This document shows positions 9,907 through 19,307 of a DNA stretch of 64,000 bases, piece by piece. The position numbers and the translations under genes were made by a program. The notes beneath the pieces are model-generated. The model saw only the letters and a list, made by a program, of their open reading frames with translations. It was not told the DNA's origin and searched no databases. Every line of letters starts with the position of its first letter. Position 1 is the stretch's first letter. The stretch comes from Pseudomonas sp. HOU2 (GTDB taxonomy: Bacteria > Pseudomonadota > Gammaproteobacteria > Pseudomonadales > Pseudomonadaceae), in the NCBI RefSeq assembly GCF_040729435.1, contig NZ_CP160398.1:2728001-2792000 (forward strand), read 5' to 3'.

Positions 9907-10216
9907 CGCGTCTCTCCCGGCGGCGTCGGTGCGCCATTTCGTCTTGGTCAGGCACGCGGCTTGCGGCGGTGCCCTTTGATGCGATGGTATGGCCGGCGCA
10001 GACAGCCCAGATGCCTACGGACGCCACACAAAGGTGCGTTTACGACATGGCCGGGAAAGCTCAGGCACACAATGCCTTCTGTGGCGAGGGAGCTTGCTCC
10101 CGCTCGGCGGCGCAGCCGTCGCAAAACCTCAGCATGCGGTGCGCCTGATAGACCTCATGTTGAGGATTTGGGGCTGCTGCGCAGCCCAGCGGGAGCAAGC
10201 TCCCTCGCCACAGGTG
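9907..10216. other. Intergenic region upstream of glyA
   Basis: No gene seen. The part nearest glyA (9907-10079) must hold the promoter of the glyA-sox block. On the minus strand it contains TGTCGTAAACGC near 10030-10045, resembling half-sites seen in front of other betaine genes. The rest (10080-10213) is a REP pair. Confidence 0.5.
10080..10213. repeat. REP pair, family A
   Basis: Inverted arms TGTGGCGAGGGAGCTTGCTC and AGCGGGAGCAAGCTCCCTCG, flush against the stop codon of the TraX-like gene. Confidence 0.85.
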
Positions 10217-10927
10217 TCAGGCAAATACTGTGCGTAGTGCCAGGAGAATGAGGAAATGCAGGGGATAGAGTGCGTAAGCCCAGCGCCGCATTGGCGGTGG
10301 CTGGAGATGTCGCGCACGTCGCAACAAGAACAACCCAAGCGATGGCGCAATCAGACACGCCGCGATACCAAACACCGCCACGTGGTTGCCGAACTGCGCC
10401 GCCTCATACAACACTTGCCACTGATTACCCGCCAGACACACCAGTCCCGGCAGCAGGCCAAAATACCCGGGGCGACGAATCACCCACAGCAGCGCCAGCG
10501 GCAGCAACACGCCAAACACGCCGAACATCAGCCATTGCGAAAACAGCGCCGCCAGCAGCAACGCACCTGCGCCCAAAAGCCGCGACAACAACGTGCGATC
10601 CTGCCAGCCCCGCGCTACCAGCAATCCCAGCGCCAGGGTGGGCATCACGTTCAAAGTGTCGGGATCTGGAATGTACAAGCGGTAAGGAAACTCGCTGACC
10701 AGACTGAACAGCAGCAACCAGCCCAAATAACGCCACTCGGTCTTCTGCGCACCGGCGCGGGCAAGATTCGCCGCCATCGCCAGGCAGAACCACGGGAACG
10801 CCAGACGTCCCGGCACATACAGCCAATCGGCGCTGATCCCGACATATCGCAGGTGATCGAGCAGCATGCTCAGCAGCGCCAGCCACTTGAGCAGATCCAG
10901 CGCGCCGTCGCGTTTAGTCACGTGCAT
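10217..10927 (-). CDS. TraX-family membrane protein
   Basis: 236 residues when started at ATG 10925-10927 (MHVTKRDGALDLLKWLALLS). An upstream in-frame extension to 11017 would overlap the start region of the threonine aldolase gene and looks unlike coding sequence. The protein is almost entirely hydrophobic with about seven to eight helices and begins with the RDGALDLLKWLALLSMLLDH signature of the TraX/acyltransferase-like family. TraX of F plasmid acetylates pilin, but chromosomal members such as this have no assigned substrate. It diverges from ltaE. Confidence 0.8.
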   Translation of the reverse strand: MHVTKRDGALDLLKWLALLSMLLDHLRYVGISADWLYVPGRLAFPWFCLAMAANLARAGAQKTEWRYLGWLLLFSLVSEFPYRLYIPDPDTLNVMPTLALGLLVARGWQDRTLLSRLLGAGALLLAALFSQWLMFGVFGVLLPLALLWVIRRPGYFGLLPGLVCLAGNQWQVLYEAAQFGNHVAVFGIAACLIAPSLGLFLLRRARHLQPPPMRRWAYALYPLHFLILLALRTVFA

Positions 10928-11053
10928 AATCGGGCAACAAACTGGTAATTTTCTGACAGCGACATCCCGTGTGCTCCCCGGAAGATCTTCGGTAAAGTGC
11001 GCATCATCATTGACCACGAGCCTTCACAAGAGTCTCGACCACGGAAGCCGGCC

Positions 11054-12094
11054 ATGACCGACAAGAGCCAACAATTCGCCAGCGACAACTACTCCGGTAT
11101 CTGCCCCGAAGCCTGGGCCGCCATGGAACAGGCCAACCACGGCCACCAGCGCGCCTACGGCGACGATGAATGGACCGCACGCGCGTCCGACCATTTCCGC
11201 CAACTGTTCGAAACCGACTGCGAAGTATTCTTCGCCTTCAACGGCACCGCCGCCAACTCGCTGGCACTGTCATCGCTGTGCCAGAGTTACCACAGCGTGA
11301 TCTGCTCGGAAACCGCCCACGTCGAAACCGACGAATGCGGCGCGCCGGAATTCTTCTCCAACGGCTCGAAACTGCTGATCGCCGGCACTGAAAACGGCAA
11401 GATTACCCCACAGTCGATCCGCGAAGTCGCGCTCAAGCGTCAGGACATCCACTACCCGAAACCGCGCGTCGTGACCCTGACTCAGGCCACTGAAGTCGGT
11501 AGCGTCTACACCCCGGAAGAAGTCCGCGCCATCAGCGCCACCTGCAAGGAACTGGGCCTGCACCTGCACATGGACGGCGCGCGTTTCTCCAACGCCTGCG
11601 CGTTCCTCGGTTGCTCGCCGGCCGATCTGACCTGGAAGGCCGGCGTCGACGTGCTGTGCTTCGGCGGCACCAAGAACGGCATGGCGGTGGGTGAAGCGAT
11701 TCTGTTCTTCAACCACAAACTGGCTGAAGACTTCGATTACCGCTGCAAACAGGCCGGGCAACTGGCGTCGAAAATGCGCTTCCTCTCGGCACCGTGGGTC
11801 GGCATCCTCGAAAACGATGCTTGGCTCAAATACGCTCGCCACGCCAACCACTGCGCGCAGTTGCTGGCCGAGCTGGTCAGCGACATTCCCGGCGTCGAGC
11901 TGATGTTCCCGGTACAGGCCAACGGCGTGTTCCTGCAACTCTCGGAACCGGCCATCGCCGCGCTGACCGCAAAGAACTGGCGCTTCTACACCTTCATCGG
12001 CAAGGGCGGCGCACGTTTCATGTGCTCGTGGGACACCGAAGAAGAACGCGTACGCGAACTGGCCCGCGACATCCGCGAAGTCATGTCCGCCTGA
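11054..12094 (+). CDS. ltaE: Low-specificity L-threonine aldolase
   Basis: 346 residues from ATG 11054. An upstream GTG/ATG extension to 10997 is possible but adds an unconserved leader. PLP-dependent fold type I enzyme, with the lysine in CFGGTKNGMAVGE and the substrate-contact motif HMDGARFSNA. It cleaves L-threonine or allo-threonine to glycine and acetaldehyde. A homologue sits in the same place next to glyA1-sox in P. aeruginosa. It therefore probably feeds glycine into the same serine route, though co-regulation is not shown. Confidence 0.93.
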   Translation: MTDKSQQFASDNYSGICPEAWAAMEQANHGHQRAYGDDEWTARASDHFRQLFETDCEVFFAFNGTAANSLALSSLCQSYHSVICSETAHVETDECGAPEFFSNGSKLLIAGTENGKITPQSIREVALKRQDIHYPKPRVVTLTQATEVGSVYTPEEVRAISATCKELGLHLHMDGARFSNACAFLGCSPADLTWKAGVDVLCFGGTKNGMAVGEAILFFNHKLAEDFDYRCKQAGQLASKMRFLSAPWVGILENDAWLKYARHANHCAQLLAELVSDIPGVELMFPVQANGVFLQLSEPAIAALTAKNWRFYTFIGKGGARFMCSWDTEEERVRELARDIREVMSA

Positions 12095-12248
12095 TTCCTT
12101 GGCAAATGAACGCCTGGATGAGGGGATCTCCGGTAATGAGTTAATCCCCTCACCACAAGTCATCACCGCCCATCCCTATCGCGCCAGCTGCTTGGTCTAC
12201 ATTGTCTGTCGAGCCTCCGCTCACATAACAATAAGCAGGAGCATCGGC

Positions 12249-13073
12249 ATGTCGCTACAAGGCAAAACCCTGTTCATCACCGGCGCCAGCCGTGGCATCG
12301 GCCGTGAGATTGCGCTGCGTGCCGCGAAGGACGGGGCCAATATCGTGATTGCGGCCAAAAGCGCCGAAGCCCATCCGAAACTGGCCGGCACTATTCACAG
12401 CGTCGCCAAGGAAGTCGAGGCCGCTGGCGGCAAGGCATTGGCGCTGCAACTGGACGTGCGTGATGAAGAGGCGGTGCGCCGTGCGCTGGCCCAGGCCAAC
12501 GAGCATTTCGGCGGCATTGATGCATTGGTGAACAACGCCGGGGCGATCAAGCTTACTGGCGTGCAGCACATCGAACTCAAGCGTTTCGACCTGATTCACC
12601 AGATCAACACCCGCGCGGTGTTGCTGTGCAGCCAGGCCGCCCTGCCCTATCTGAAGAAATCCGCCGGACACATCCTCAACCTGTCGCCGCCGCTGAATCT
12701 GGCGAGCAAGTGGTTTGCCCAGTTCAGCCCCTACACCGTGACCAAGTACGGCATGAGCATGCTGACGGTAGGCATGAGCGAGGAATTCGCCAGTTACGGG
12801 ATCAGTGTCAATTCGCTGTGGCCGCAGACGATGATTGCCACGGCGGCGATCGAGTTTCAGCTGGGAAATCGCGAGTCGTTCAAGCATGCGCGCCTGCCTT
12901 CGATCATGGCGGATGCGGCGCATGTGATTCTGAGCAGCAGCGGGCGGCAGATCACTGGACGACTGCTTATCGACGAAGAAATTTTGCGAGAGCACGGCGT
13001 GACTGAATTCGATCATTACCGTTTCGAGCCGGACAGCGACGCCGCACTGATGCCTGACTTGTTCGTGAATTGA
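12249..13073 (+). CDS. Short-chain dehydrogenase/reductase (HSDL2-like)
   Basis: 274 residues from ATG 12249, preceded by an AGCAGGAG ribosome site. Upstream in-frame starts are rejected because they lack coding character. Rossmann motif TGASRGIG at 11-18, NNAGA, and the YTVTK catalytic Tyr-Lys pair. The expected catalytic serine lies in LNLSPPLNL, which resembles the human HSDL2 subgroup rather than standard acetoacyl reductases. Substrate unknown. It stands alone between ltaE and the convergent gbcB. Confidence 0.85.
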   Translation: MSLQGKTLFITGASRGIGREIALRAAKDGANIVIAAKSAEAHPKLAGTIHSVAKEVEAAGGKALALQLDVRDEEAVRRALAQANEHFGGIDALVNNAGAIKLTGVQHIELKRFDLIHQINTRAVLLCSQAALPYLKKSAGHILNLSPPLNLASKWFAQFSPYTVTKYGMSMLTVGMSEEFASYGISVNSLWPQTMIATAAIEFQLGNRESFKHARLPSIMADAAHVILSSSGRQITGRLLIDEEILREHGVTEFDHYRFEPDSDAALMPDLFVN

Positions 13074-13081
13074 AACACCGC

Positions 13082-13172
13082 CCCTGTAGGAGCTGCCGAA
13101 GGCTGCGATCTTTTGATCCTGATCTTGAAAACAAGATCAAAAGATCGCAGCCTTCGGCAGCTCCTACAGGGG
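13082..13172. repeat. REP-like palindrome, family D
   Basis: Near-perfect long inverted repeat, arms starting CCCTGTAGGAGCTGCCGAAG and ending CTTCGGCAGCTCCTACAGGG with TTTTGATC/GATCAAAA inside. It lies between convergent genes and may also stop transcription in both directions. Confidence 0.85.
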
Positions 13173-13178
13173 ATTTCA

Positions 13179-14279
13179 TCAGAATTCGATTCTGACGTCG
13201 CCCTTCGGCACGCTGCAGCACGACAGGATGAACCCTTCCGCCTCGTCGTCCTCGGTAATCCCGCCGTTGTGCTCCATCTCCACCTCGCCTCCAAGCTTCA
13301 TCACCTTGCACGTCCCGCAGATCCCCATACCGCAAGCTTTCGGAATCATCAGGCCAAGCTTGGCCGCTGCTGCGTGCACGGTTTCGCCCGGGGCCACGCG
13401 AATACTCTTGCCGGAGGCGGTGAACTCGACCTGATGCAGATCCGCCGCATCGATTTCCGGCGCATCGGCAGCCTGCTCGGCTTGCTCCACCGCATCGGCA
13501 CGAGCTTCCGGTGGCGTGGCGCCGAAGGACTCCTCGTGATAACGCGACATGTCGTAACCGGCCACTTCCAGCAGGCGCTTGACCGCGTTCATGTACGGCG
13601 TCGGGCCGCAGCAGAACACTTCGCGCTCGAGGAAGTCCGGCACCATCAGTTCGAGCATCTTGTGATTCAGATAGCCGCGATAACCGGCCCACGGCTCGCC
13701 CAAGCCATGCTTCTCGCAAATCAGGTGCAGGCTGAAGTTGTCGATCCGCGACGCCATGTGTTCCAGCTCGCGGTGGTAAATGATGTCTTTTGGCGAGCGC
13801 GCACTGTGGATAAAGGTCATGTCGACATTGGCGTTGGTGTCGTAGAACCAGCGCGCCATCGACATGCACGGGGTGATCCCCACGCCCCCGCTGAGATACA
13901 GCACTTTCGGACTCGGGAAGTCGATGGCGTTGAACAGCCCGACCGGGCCGTGCACCGCCAGCTCCTGGCCTTCATGCAGGGTGTCGTGCAGCCAGTTGGA
14001 AACCTTGCCGCCCGGCACCCGCTTGATGGTCACCGAGAAGCTGTAAGGCACCGACGGCGAACTGGAAATGGTGTACGAACGCATGATCGGCTGGCCGTCG
14101 ATTTCCAGCTCCAGGGTCACGAACTGCCCGGGCTTGAAGAAGAACAGGATCGGCTGGTCGGCCATGAAACAGAAGGTGCGCACGTCCCAGGTTTCCTGGA
14201 TGACTTTGACGCAACGGACGATGTGTCGGCCATTGGCCCAGGTCTGGGTGGTGACCGGATTCAGGAAGCTGTTGGACAT
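13179..14279 (-). CDS. gbcB: Glycine betaine demethylase, ferredoxin reductase component
   Basis: 366 residues from ATG 14277-14279, chosen over an upstream GTG (14291) because GGAG lies 6 bases before it. Order of domains: FAD-binding ferredoxin-reductase domain (RSYTISSSP), NADH-binding part (GGVGITPCMSM), and C-terminal plant-type [2Fe-2S] ferredoxin with CGMGICGTC and a final cysteine in SCCSVPKGD. It passes electrons from NADH to the Rieske oxygenase GbcA, encoded divergently 281 bp away. Together they remove one methyl group from glycine betaine. Confidence 0.94.
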   Translation of the reverse strand: MSNSFLNPVTTQTWANGRHIVRCVKVIQETWDVRTFCFMADQPILFFFKPGQFVTLELEIDGQPIMRSYTISSSPSVPYSFSVTIKRVPGGKVSNWLHDTLHEGQELAVHGPVGLFNAIDFPSPKVLYLSGGVGITPCMSMARWFYDTNANVDMTFIHSARSPKDIIYHRELEHMASRIDNFSLHLICEKHGLGEPWAGYRGYLNHKMLELMVPDFLEREVFCCGPTPYMNAVKRLLEVAGYDMSRYHEESFGATPPEARADAVEQAEQAADAPEIDAADLHQVEFTASGKSIRVAPGETVHAAAAKLGLMIPKACGMGICGTCKVMKLGGEVEMEHNGGITEDDEAEGFILSCCSVPKGDVRIEF

Positions 14280-14350
14280 GCTGTTCTCCACGGCCGACTG
14301 TCGGCCTTCATGTGGCGATTCTGCGTATAGCGTGAACCACCCGTTTACCT

Positions 14351-14380
14351 ATCCGCGACATCGGCATACTTATCGCGACC
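14351..14380. promoter_or_regulatory. Candidate activator site in the gbcB/gbcA intergenic region
   Basis: Two GCGAC-type half-sites in direct orientation: GCGACA at 14355-14360 and GCGACC at 14375-14380, 20 bp apart. The 10-mer ATCCGCGACA (14351-14360) recurs exactly upstream of the dgc operon (31998-32007). This would suit an AraC-family activator such as GbdR, but the assignment is my inference. Confidence 0.4.
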
Positions 14381-14560
14381 AGCCCCCAACCACCGGGGGT
14401 TGCGCGTCGGGAACAGATTGCACCATGTCGCCCATGGATAAGGTTGCGGGCAGCGCCGGCCCCACACTCGCCTCACACCAAGACGAATTCTTTACACCTT
14501 GCGTAGCAACCCTGATCAGCCACTTTCGCGGCCACGCAGATGGCCTTGAGGAATACATCG

Positions 14561-15856
14561 ATGGACGTCACCGCAAAAATCAGCCTGGGCGATCCGCTGG
14601 AACCCGCACGCAAGGCCACCGCACAAATGCTGCAGGAGCGCGAGCGCACCTTTTCGCTGCCGCAGCCGTTCTACAGCGACGAGCGTCTGTTCGATATCGA
14701 CATGCAGGAGATCTTCCAGAAAGAGTGGTTGATCGCCGGCATGACCTGTGAGATCCCGGCCAAGGGCAACTACCTGACCCTGCAGGTCGGCAAGAACCCG
14801 ATCATCGTCATTCGTGGCGCCGACGGTGTGGTGCATGCCTTCCATAACGTCTGCCGCCACCGTGGCTCGCGCCTGTGCACCAGTGAGAAGGGCAAGGTCG
14901 CCAAACTGGTCTGCCACTACCACCAGTGGACCTACGAGCTGGACGGGCGCCTGCTGTTCGCCGGCACCGAGATGGGTGCCGACTTCGACATGAAGCAGTA
15001 CGGCCTCAAACCGGTGAACGTGAAGACTGCCGGCGGCTACATCTTCATCAGCCTGGCGGAAAACCCGCCGGCCATCGATGACTTCCTGTCGACGCTCAAC
15101 CACTACATGGAGCCGTACGACATGGAGAACACCAAGGTGGCGATCACCACCACCTTGATGGAAAAGGCCAACTGGAAACTGGTGCTGGAAAACAACCGCG
15201 AGTGCTACCACTGCAACGCGTCGCACCCGGAACTGCTGAAAACCCTGCTGGAATGGGACGACGTCACCGACCCGCGCGCCGATCAGGCGTTCAAGGATCA
15301 CGTCGCCGCGTCTGCTGCTGCGTGGGAGGCCGAGAAAATCCCTTACGCCCACGCCAGTTTCGGTCTGCGCAACCGCATCGTGCGCATGCCACTGCTCAAG
15401 GGCACCGTGTCGATGACCCTGGACGGCAAACAGGGCTGCGCCAAGCTGATGGGCCGGATCAAGAACCCCGACCTGGGCTCGATGCGCATCCTGCACCTGC
15501 CGCACTCGTGGAACCACTGCATGGGCGACCACATCATCGTGTTCACCGTGTGGCCGATCAGCGCCCAGGAAACCATGGTCACCACCAAATGGCTGGTGCA
15601 CAAGGACGCGGTCGAAGGCGTGGATTACGACGTCGAACGCATGCGCCAGGTGTGGGACGCGACCAACGACCAGGACCGGCGTCTGGCCGAAGAGAACCAG
15701 CGCGGGATCAACTCCACGGCTTATCAGCCGGGGCCTTACTCGAAGACTTATGAGTTTGGTGTGGTCAATTTCGTGGACTGGTACAGCGAGCGGATGCTGA
15801 ACAACCTTGGAGCCGAGCCGGCACCTTACCTCAAAGGCGTCCCGGTCCAGGGCTAA
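14561..15856 (+). CDS. gbcA: Glycine betaine demethylase, Rieske oxygenase component
   Basis: 431 residues from ATG 14561 (TTGAGGA upstream). An earlier ATG at 14540 is less likely. Rieske [2Fe-2S] ligands are C98-x-H100 and C118-x2-H121. The catalytic mononuclear iron site is in NNRECYHCNASHPELL with H217 and H222. The enzyme oxidises glycine betaine to dimethylglycine and formaldehyde using O2 and electrons from GbcB. Divergent from gbcB, sharing a 281-bp control region. Confidence 0.95.
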   Translation: MDVTAKISLGDPLEPARKATAQMLQERERTFSLPQPFYSDERLFDIDMQEIFQKEWLIAGMTCEIPAKGNYLTLQVGKNPIIVIRGADGVVHAFHNVCRHRGSRLCTSEKGKVAKLVCHYHQWTYELDGRLLFAGTEMGADFDMKQYGLKPVNVKTAGGYIFISLAENPPAIDDFLSTLNHYMEPYDMENTKVAITTTLMEKANWKLVLENNRECYHCNASHPELLKTLLEWDDVTDPRADQAFKDHVAASAAAWEAEKIPYAHASFGLRNRIVRMPLLKGTVSMTLDGKQGCAKLMGRIKNPDLGSMRILHLPHSWNHCMGDHIIVFTVWPISAQETMVTTKWLVHKDAVEGVDYDVERMRQVWDATNDQDRRLAEENQRGINSTAYQPGPYSKTYEFGVVNFVDWYSERMLNNLGAEPAPYLKGVPVQG

Positions 15857-15859
15857 AAG

Positions 15860-15950
15860 CATCGCTGGCAAGCCAGCTCCCACAGGGATCTCTGGTGTAC
15901 ACAAATGTTGTGAACACTTCATACCTGTGGGAGCTGGCTTGCCAGCGATG
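15860..15950. repeat. REP pair, family B
   Basis: Arms CATCGCTGGCAAGCCAGCTC and GAGCTGGCTTGCCAGCGATG directly after the gbcA stop, between it and the convergent phosphoesterase gene. Confidence 0.85.
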
Positions 15951-15970
15951 GCGTCAGAACATTCACCTCA

Positions 15971-17215
15971 TCACTTGGATGACCACCTCACACTGCCGTC
16001 CTCCCCAATAAACTCCTCAAAAATATCCTCTCCCACCAACCGCACCTTCGCATACCCGTTCAACACCCGCAGCGGATACGCCGGGTCATTGGCATCCTGC
16101 GTCTCCGACCACAACACCCGCGAATGCCCGTTCAGCTCGCTGGCATTGCCATAGGGAATCGCCCCGTGCCCGGCACAGCGCGCATTCAAGCCGCCCTGTT
16201 TGGCGTAGACGATGCCGTTGTGCAGATGCCCCCAATACCAGTAATCCGGCTCGCGCCCCAAGGCATCGCACACCGGTTGATACAGCGCGGTCTGGTGATG
16301 TCCGGAAATATCGAAGCCCTGGTGATGGCTGAGCACCATGATCTTTTTGCGCTTGGGCAGCGCTTTCATCCAGGTGATCTGCGGTTCGTTGAGCGTGCCG
16401 TCCATGTACAGGTTCATCGCGTCCGAGGCATACGCCGAATCCAGCCCGACCACCAGCCAGTCGTCGTTGATCAAGGCGAAATAACTGGTGCCCTGCTGCC
16501 CCGGAAAGCGCTTGGCCAGTTCCTTGAAATAGCCGTGGGCGCCGCTGTACATCTCGTGGTTGGAGTTGAGGGTGAACGAGCCGTGGCTGCCCATCGGCCA
16601 ACCGGCCATGTCGACGTCTTCCTGCGAGTGGCTGCCGGCGTAATACACGTCGCCCAGATGGATGGTGAAATCCGCCTGCGCCAGTTGCATCTGGTTGGCG
16701 ACTGAAACCGCCGGCGCATGGCTGTCGAAGGGGCCGGTGCCCCAGTCGCCGGCAATCGCCAAAGTCACGTCGCGCTCCATCTGCACCACCGCCGGGTCGG
16801 TGCCGAAGGTCGCGTGGTGGCGCAGGTTCTCGATCCACTTGAGCAATGCCTCGCTCCACAGCAAGTCGAGCAATTCCCACTTGCGACAGCCGAGCAGGCT
16901 ACCGTCCTGCAACACCCGGGTTGCCAGTTGATCGGGCGATTGGGGCAACGGCGTGGCATTGCCGATGCGCAGGATCGACAGACCATGGGACAACTCCCAC
17001 GGCACCGCCGGCTCATCGCCCGGCAACTCACCGTTTTTCAGCACGTATTGCGCCTGATCGTGACCGCGCTGCAGCAGCTTGATGATCGCCTGAAACTCCT
17101 GCGGCTCCAGCTCGCTGATGAGCTTCATCCAGGCCATTTCCATGCGCGTGAACAAGCCGTGAATGCGCAGTTTGACCTTGTCGTACTCGTGTTCCCAATG
17201 ACTGACCAGTGACAT
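15971..17215 (-). CDS. Calcineurin-like metallophosphoesterase
   Basis: 414 residues. About 130 N-terminal residues look helical and unassigned, then a metallophosphoesterase domain follows with the family blocks in order: AIAGDWGTG, FTIHLGDVYYAG, LNSNHEMYSG (SNHE instead of the usual GNHE), MVLSHHQGFD and YWYWGHLHNG. No signal peptide is seen. It is the last gene of a leftward trio with a membrane di-heme cytochrome (25 bp upstream) and a GMC-oxidoreductase/hydrolase fusion. Substrate unknown. The metal site appears complete, so an active phosphoesterase is likely. Confidence 0.85.
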   Translation of the reverse strand: MSLVSHWEHEYDKVKLRIHGLFTRMEMAWMKLISELEPQEFQAIIKLLQRGHDQAQYVLKNGELPGDEPAVPWELSHGLSILRIGNATPLPQSPDQLATRVLQDGSLLGCRKWELLDLLWSEALLKWIENLRHHATFGTDPAVVQMERDVTLAIAGDWGTGPFDSHAPAVSVANQMQLAQADFTIHLGDVYYAGSHSQEDVDMAGWPMGSHGSFTLNSNHEMYSGAHGYFKELAKRFPGQQGTSYFALINDDWLVVGLDSAYASDAMNLYMDGTLNEPQITWMKALPKRKKIMVLSHHQGFDISGHHQTALYQPVCDALGREPDYWYWGHLHNGIVYAKQGGLNARCAGHGAIPYGNASELNGHSRVLWSETQDANDPAYPLRVLNGYAKVRLVGEDIFEEFIGEDGSVRWSSK

Positions 17216-17240
17216 GGCGTAATCCTCTATCCGTAAGGGC

Positions 17241-19109
17241 TCACAGGGTTTTCATGAATTCGATCAACGCCCGCTTGTCGTCGTCCGACAGCGTCGTGCC
17301 ATACAGGTGACCGCTGTTGTGGTTGCCCTCCAGTCGGGTGTCGTATTTGAAATCCGCCGAGGCTTTGGCCTGAGCGTCCGTGGTGACGAAACCGACGTTG
17401 ACCGGGTCGTAGACGTCGGACCCGGTGATGAACACCGCCGGACGTTTTTCCGGCGGTTGCAGCAGGTCCCACAGGGTCGGCACCGAACCGTTGTGCAGGT
17501 ACGGCGCGCGCAGCCAGATGCCGTCAGTCGGCGTGTTGCTGTAGCTCTGGGTCTTGCGATACGCGCCGAAGTCGAACGGCGGTTTCTTGAAGGTGTGGAA
17601 CGCCGTCACCAGGCCGGTGGTGAACGAATCCAGCCGATGCGGATCGGTGCCGAGCTGATCGATGTTGGTGGTCACTTGCCCGGTGTCGGCACGGCCAAAG
17701 TCGTGGCACGCGGCGCAATTGGCTTGCCAGATCGGTTTGCCCTGGGCGACCTTGGCCTGATCCAGTGCCCACGGCCACGTCGGCGCCTTGTGTCCGAGCA
17801 GCCAGTTGGTCACCCGGTTGAAGCTCGGCGGCAGCACCGATTCCGGCGTTGCGCCCACGGCCATCGCGGCGGCGTAGTTGCGTTCGTGGATCTTGTTGTT
17901 ATTGCCGTCCCAATGCAGGTACATCGATTCCCGCGGCTTCTGGTTCCACACTTGCGGCAGGTCGACGGTGCCGATGGTCGAGTCATCCGGGAAGCCGAAC
18001 ACCACCATTTTCGTCGGGTTGAAGGTGTCGGTGCGGCCCGGGCCTTGTTGCGGACGCAGCTTCTGCCAGGCATAGGCCTGCTTCTGCTTGAGCAAAGCGC
18101 TTTTCGCCATCGGGATGATCAGGTAGCGGTTATAGAGCTTCTCGAAAAAGCCCAGCTGGAATTTGCCATTGATCGCCGCCATCACCGCGTCGGTGGTGAA
18201 TTTCGGATCGCTGGCGCAATCGTAGGCGAACCACTGGAAGGCCTGCAGTTGCAGGGTGTTGGCCGGCGCACTCGGCACATTGACCGCAACGTCGCTGGCA
18301 TTGGCGCGGTAGGAGCCGGTGTGGCACAGCGCGCAGTTCGGCTCCACGGTCGGGTAACCGATCTGCCGTTTGGCCATGCCGATCGGCAGGTCCTTGCCGT
18401 TCTCGTAGAGAAAGCCGAAGACCTCCCAGCCGCCGGGCTTGGGCAGTTTTTCCGGGCACATCTGCGGCAGTACGGCGAACAGGTAATACGGGATCCGCGC
18501 TTCGATGCCCAGGCCGATGGCGGCGTATTTGTAGTGGTCTTCGTCGGAGGCGTATTCCTGCTCCGGCACCACCCGCAACATCTGGTACCAGGTTTCATAA
18601 CCGATGAAACCGAGCACCGCGACAACCACCAGCGTGCCGACCTTGAAGGCGTGGCTCTGCCATTGCCGCGCCCAGGCCGCGCGCCACTCGCGCCAGCCAT
18701 CGCAGAGCAGCGCCCAGGGCCGGTTCGCGGGCGTGGTGCCGAGGTACAGCAGAATGCCGAGAATCAGGAAGAAGCTCAGATCGCCCATCAGCATCGGCAC
18801 GAACACCGAACCCTGAATGCTCGTATTGATCAGGTAAATCCAGAACACCACGGCGATCAGCCGCGTCAGCACGCACAGCCAGGAGTGCACCACATAACGC
18901 GGCGCGTTGAAGCCCGAAGGCATGTAAAACACGCTGATGCCCACCAGCAGCATCCCGGCGTTTTCCAGCCACGGGTCGGAGAGTTGCGGCGGCAGCCCGA
19001 CCACCGATGTCAGCAACCCTGGCGCAAACAGCGCCGGGATCGCGAACACCATGTTCATCGCAATGCCGATCCAGATGAAGCGTTGAAACCAGCGGATGTA
19101 AGTATCCAT
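17241..19109 (-). CDS. Membrane-anchored di-heme c-type cytochrome, RoxA-like
   Basis: 622 residues from ATG 19107-19109. An ATG three codons earlier has its AAGGA only one base away, so the later one is preferred. The first 180 residues contain four or five hydrophobic helices. The soluble part carries two heme-c motifs, CALCH (259-263) and CAACH (465-469), about 206 residues apart, and the sequence IWLRAPYLHNGSVPTLWDLL. Heme spacing and that LRAPYLHNGS stretch recall the RoxA/RoxB and di-heme peroxidase-like superfamily, though the membrane anchor is different. Likely exported domain, redox partner of the adjacent GMC oxidoreductase (inference). True substrate unknown. Confidence 0.8.
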   Translation of the reverse strand: MDTYIRWFQRFIWIGIAMNMVFAIPALFAPGLLTSVVGLPPQLSDPWLENAGMLLVGISVFYMPSGFNAPRYVVHSWLCVLTRLIAVVFWIYLINTSIQGSVFVPMLMGDLSFFLILGILLYLGTTPANRPWALLCDGWREWRAAWARQWQSHAFKVGTLVVVAVLGFIGYETWYQMLRVVPEQEYASDEDHYKYAAIGLGIEARIPYYLFAVLPQMCPEKLPKPGGWEVFGFLYENGKDLPIGMAKRQIGYPTVEPNCALCHTGSYRANASDVAVNVPSAPANTLQLQAFQWFAYDCASDPKFTTDAVMAAINGKFQLGFFEKLYNRYLIIPMAKSALLKQKQAYAWQKLRPQQGPGRTDTFNPTKMVVFGFPDDSTIGTVDLPQVWNQKPRESMYLHWDGNNNKIHERNYAAAMAVGATPESVLPPSFNRVTNWLLGHKAPTWPWALDQAKVAQGKPIWQANCAACHDFGRADTGQVTTNIDQLGTDPHRLDSFTTGLVTAFHTFKKPPFDFGAYRKTQSYSNTPTDGIWLRAPYLHNGSVPTLWDLLQPPEKRPAVFITGSDVYDPVNVGFVTTDAQAKASADFKYDTRLEGNHNSGHLYGTTLSDDDKRALIEFMKTL

Positions 19110-19163
19110 GTCATCCATTTCCTTGCGCAGACCTTAGGAGAGTTCCTCTGTGTGATGAGCTTT

Positions 19164-19297
19164 TGTGGCGAGGGAGCTTGCTCCCGCTCGGCGGCGAAGC
19201 CGTCGTAAACCCTGCAGATGCGGTGGTTCAGGAAAACCGCACGCTCAGATTTTGGGGCCGCTTCGCAGCCCAGCGGGAGCAAGCTCCCTCGCCACAG
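19164..19297. repeat. REP pair, family A
   Basis: Arms TGTGGCGAGGGAGCTTGCTC and AGCGGGAGCAAGCTCCCTCG between the GMC-hydrolase and cytochrome genes, within one transcription direction. Confidence 0.85.
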
Positions 19298-19307
19298 GAA
19301 AACTTCA

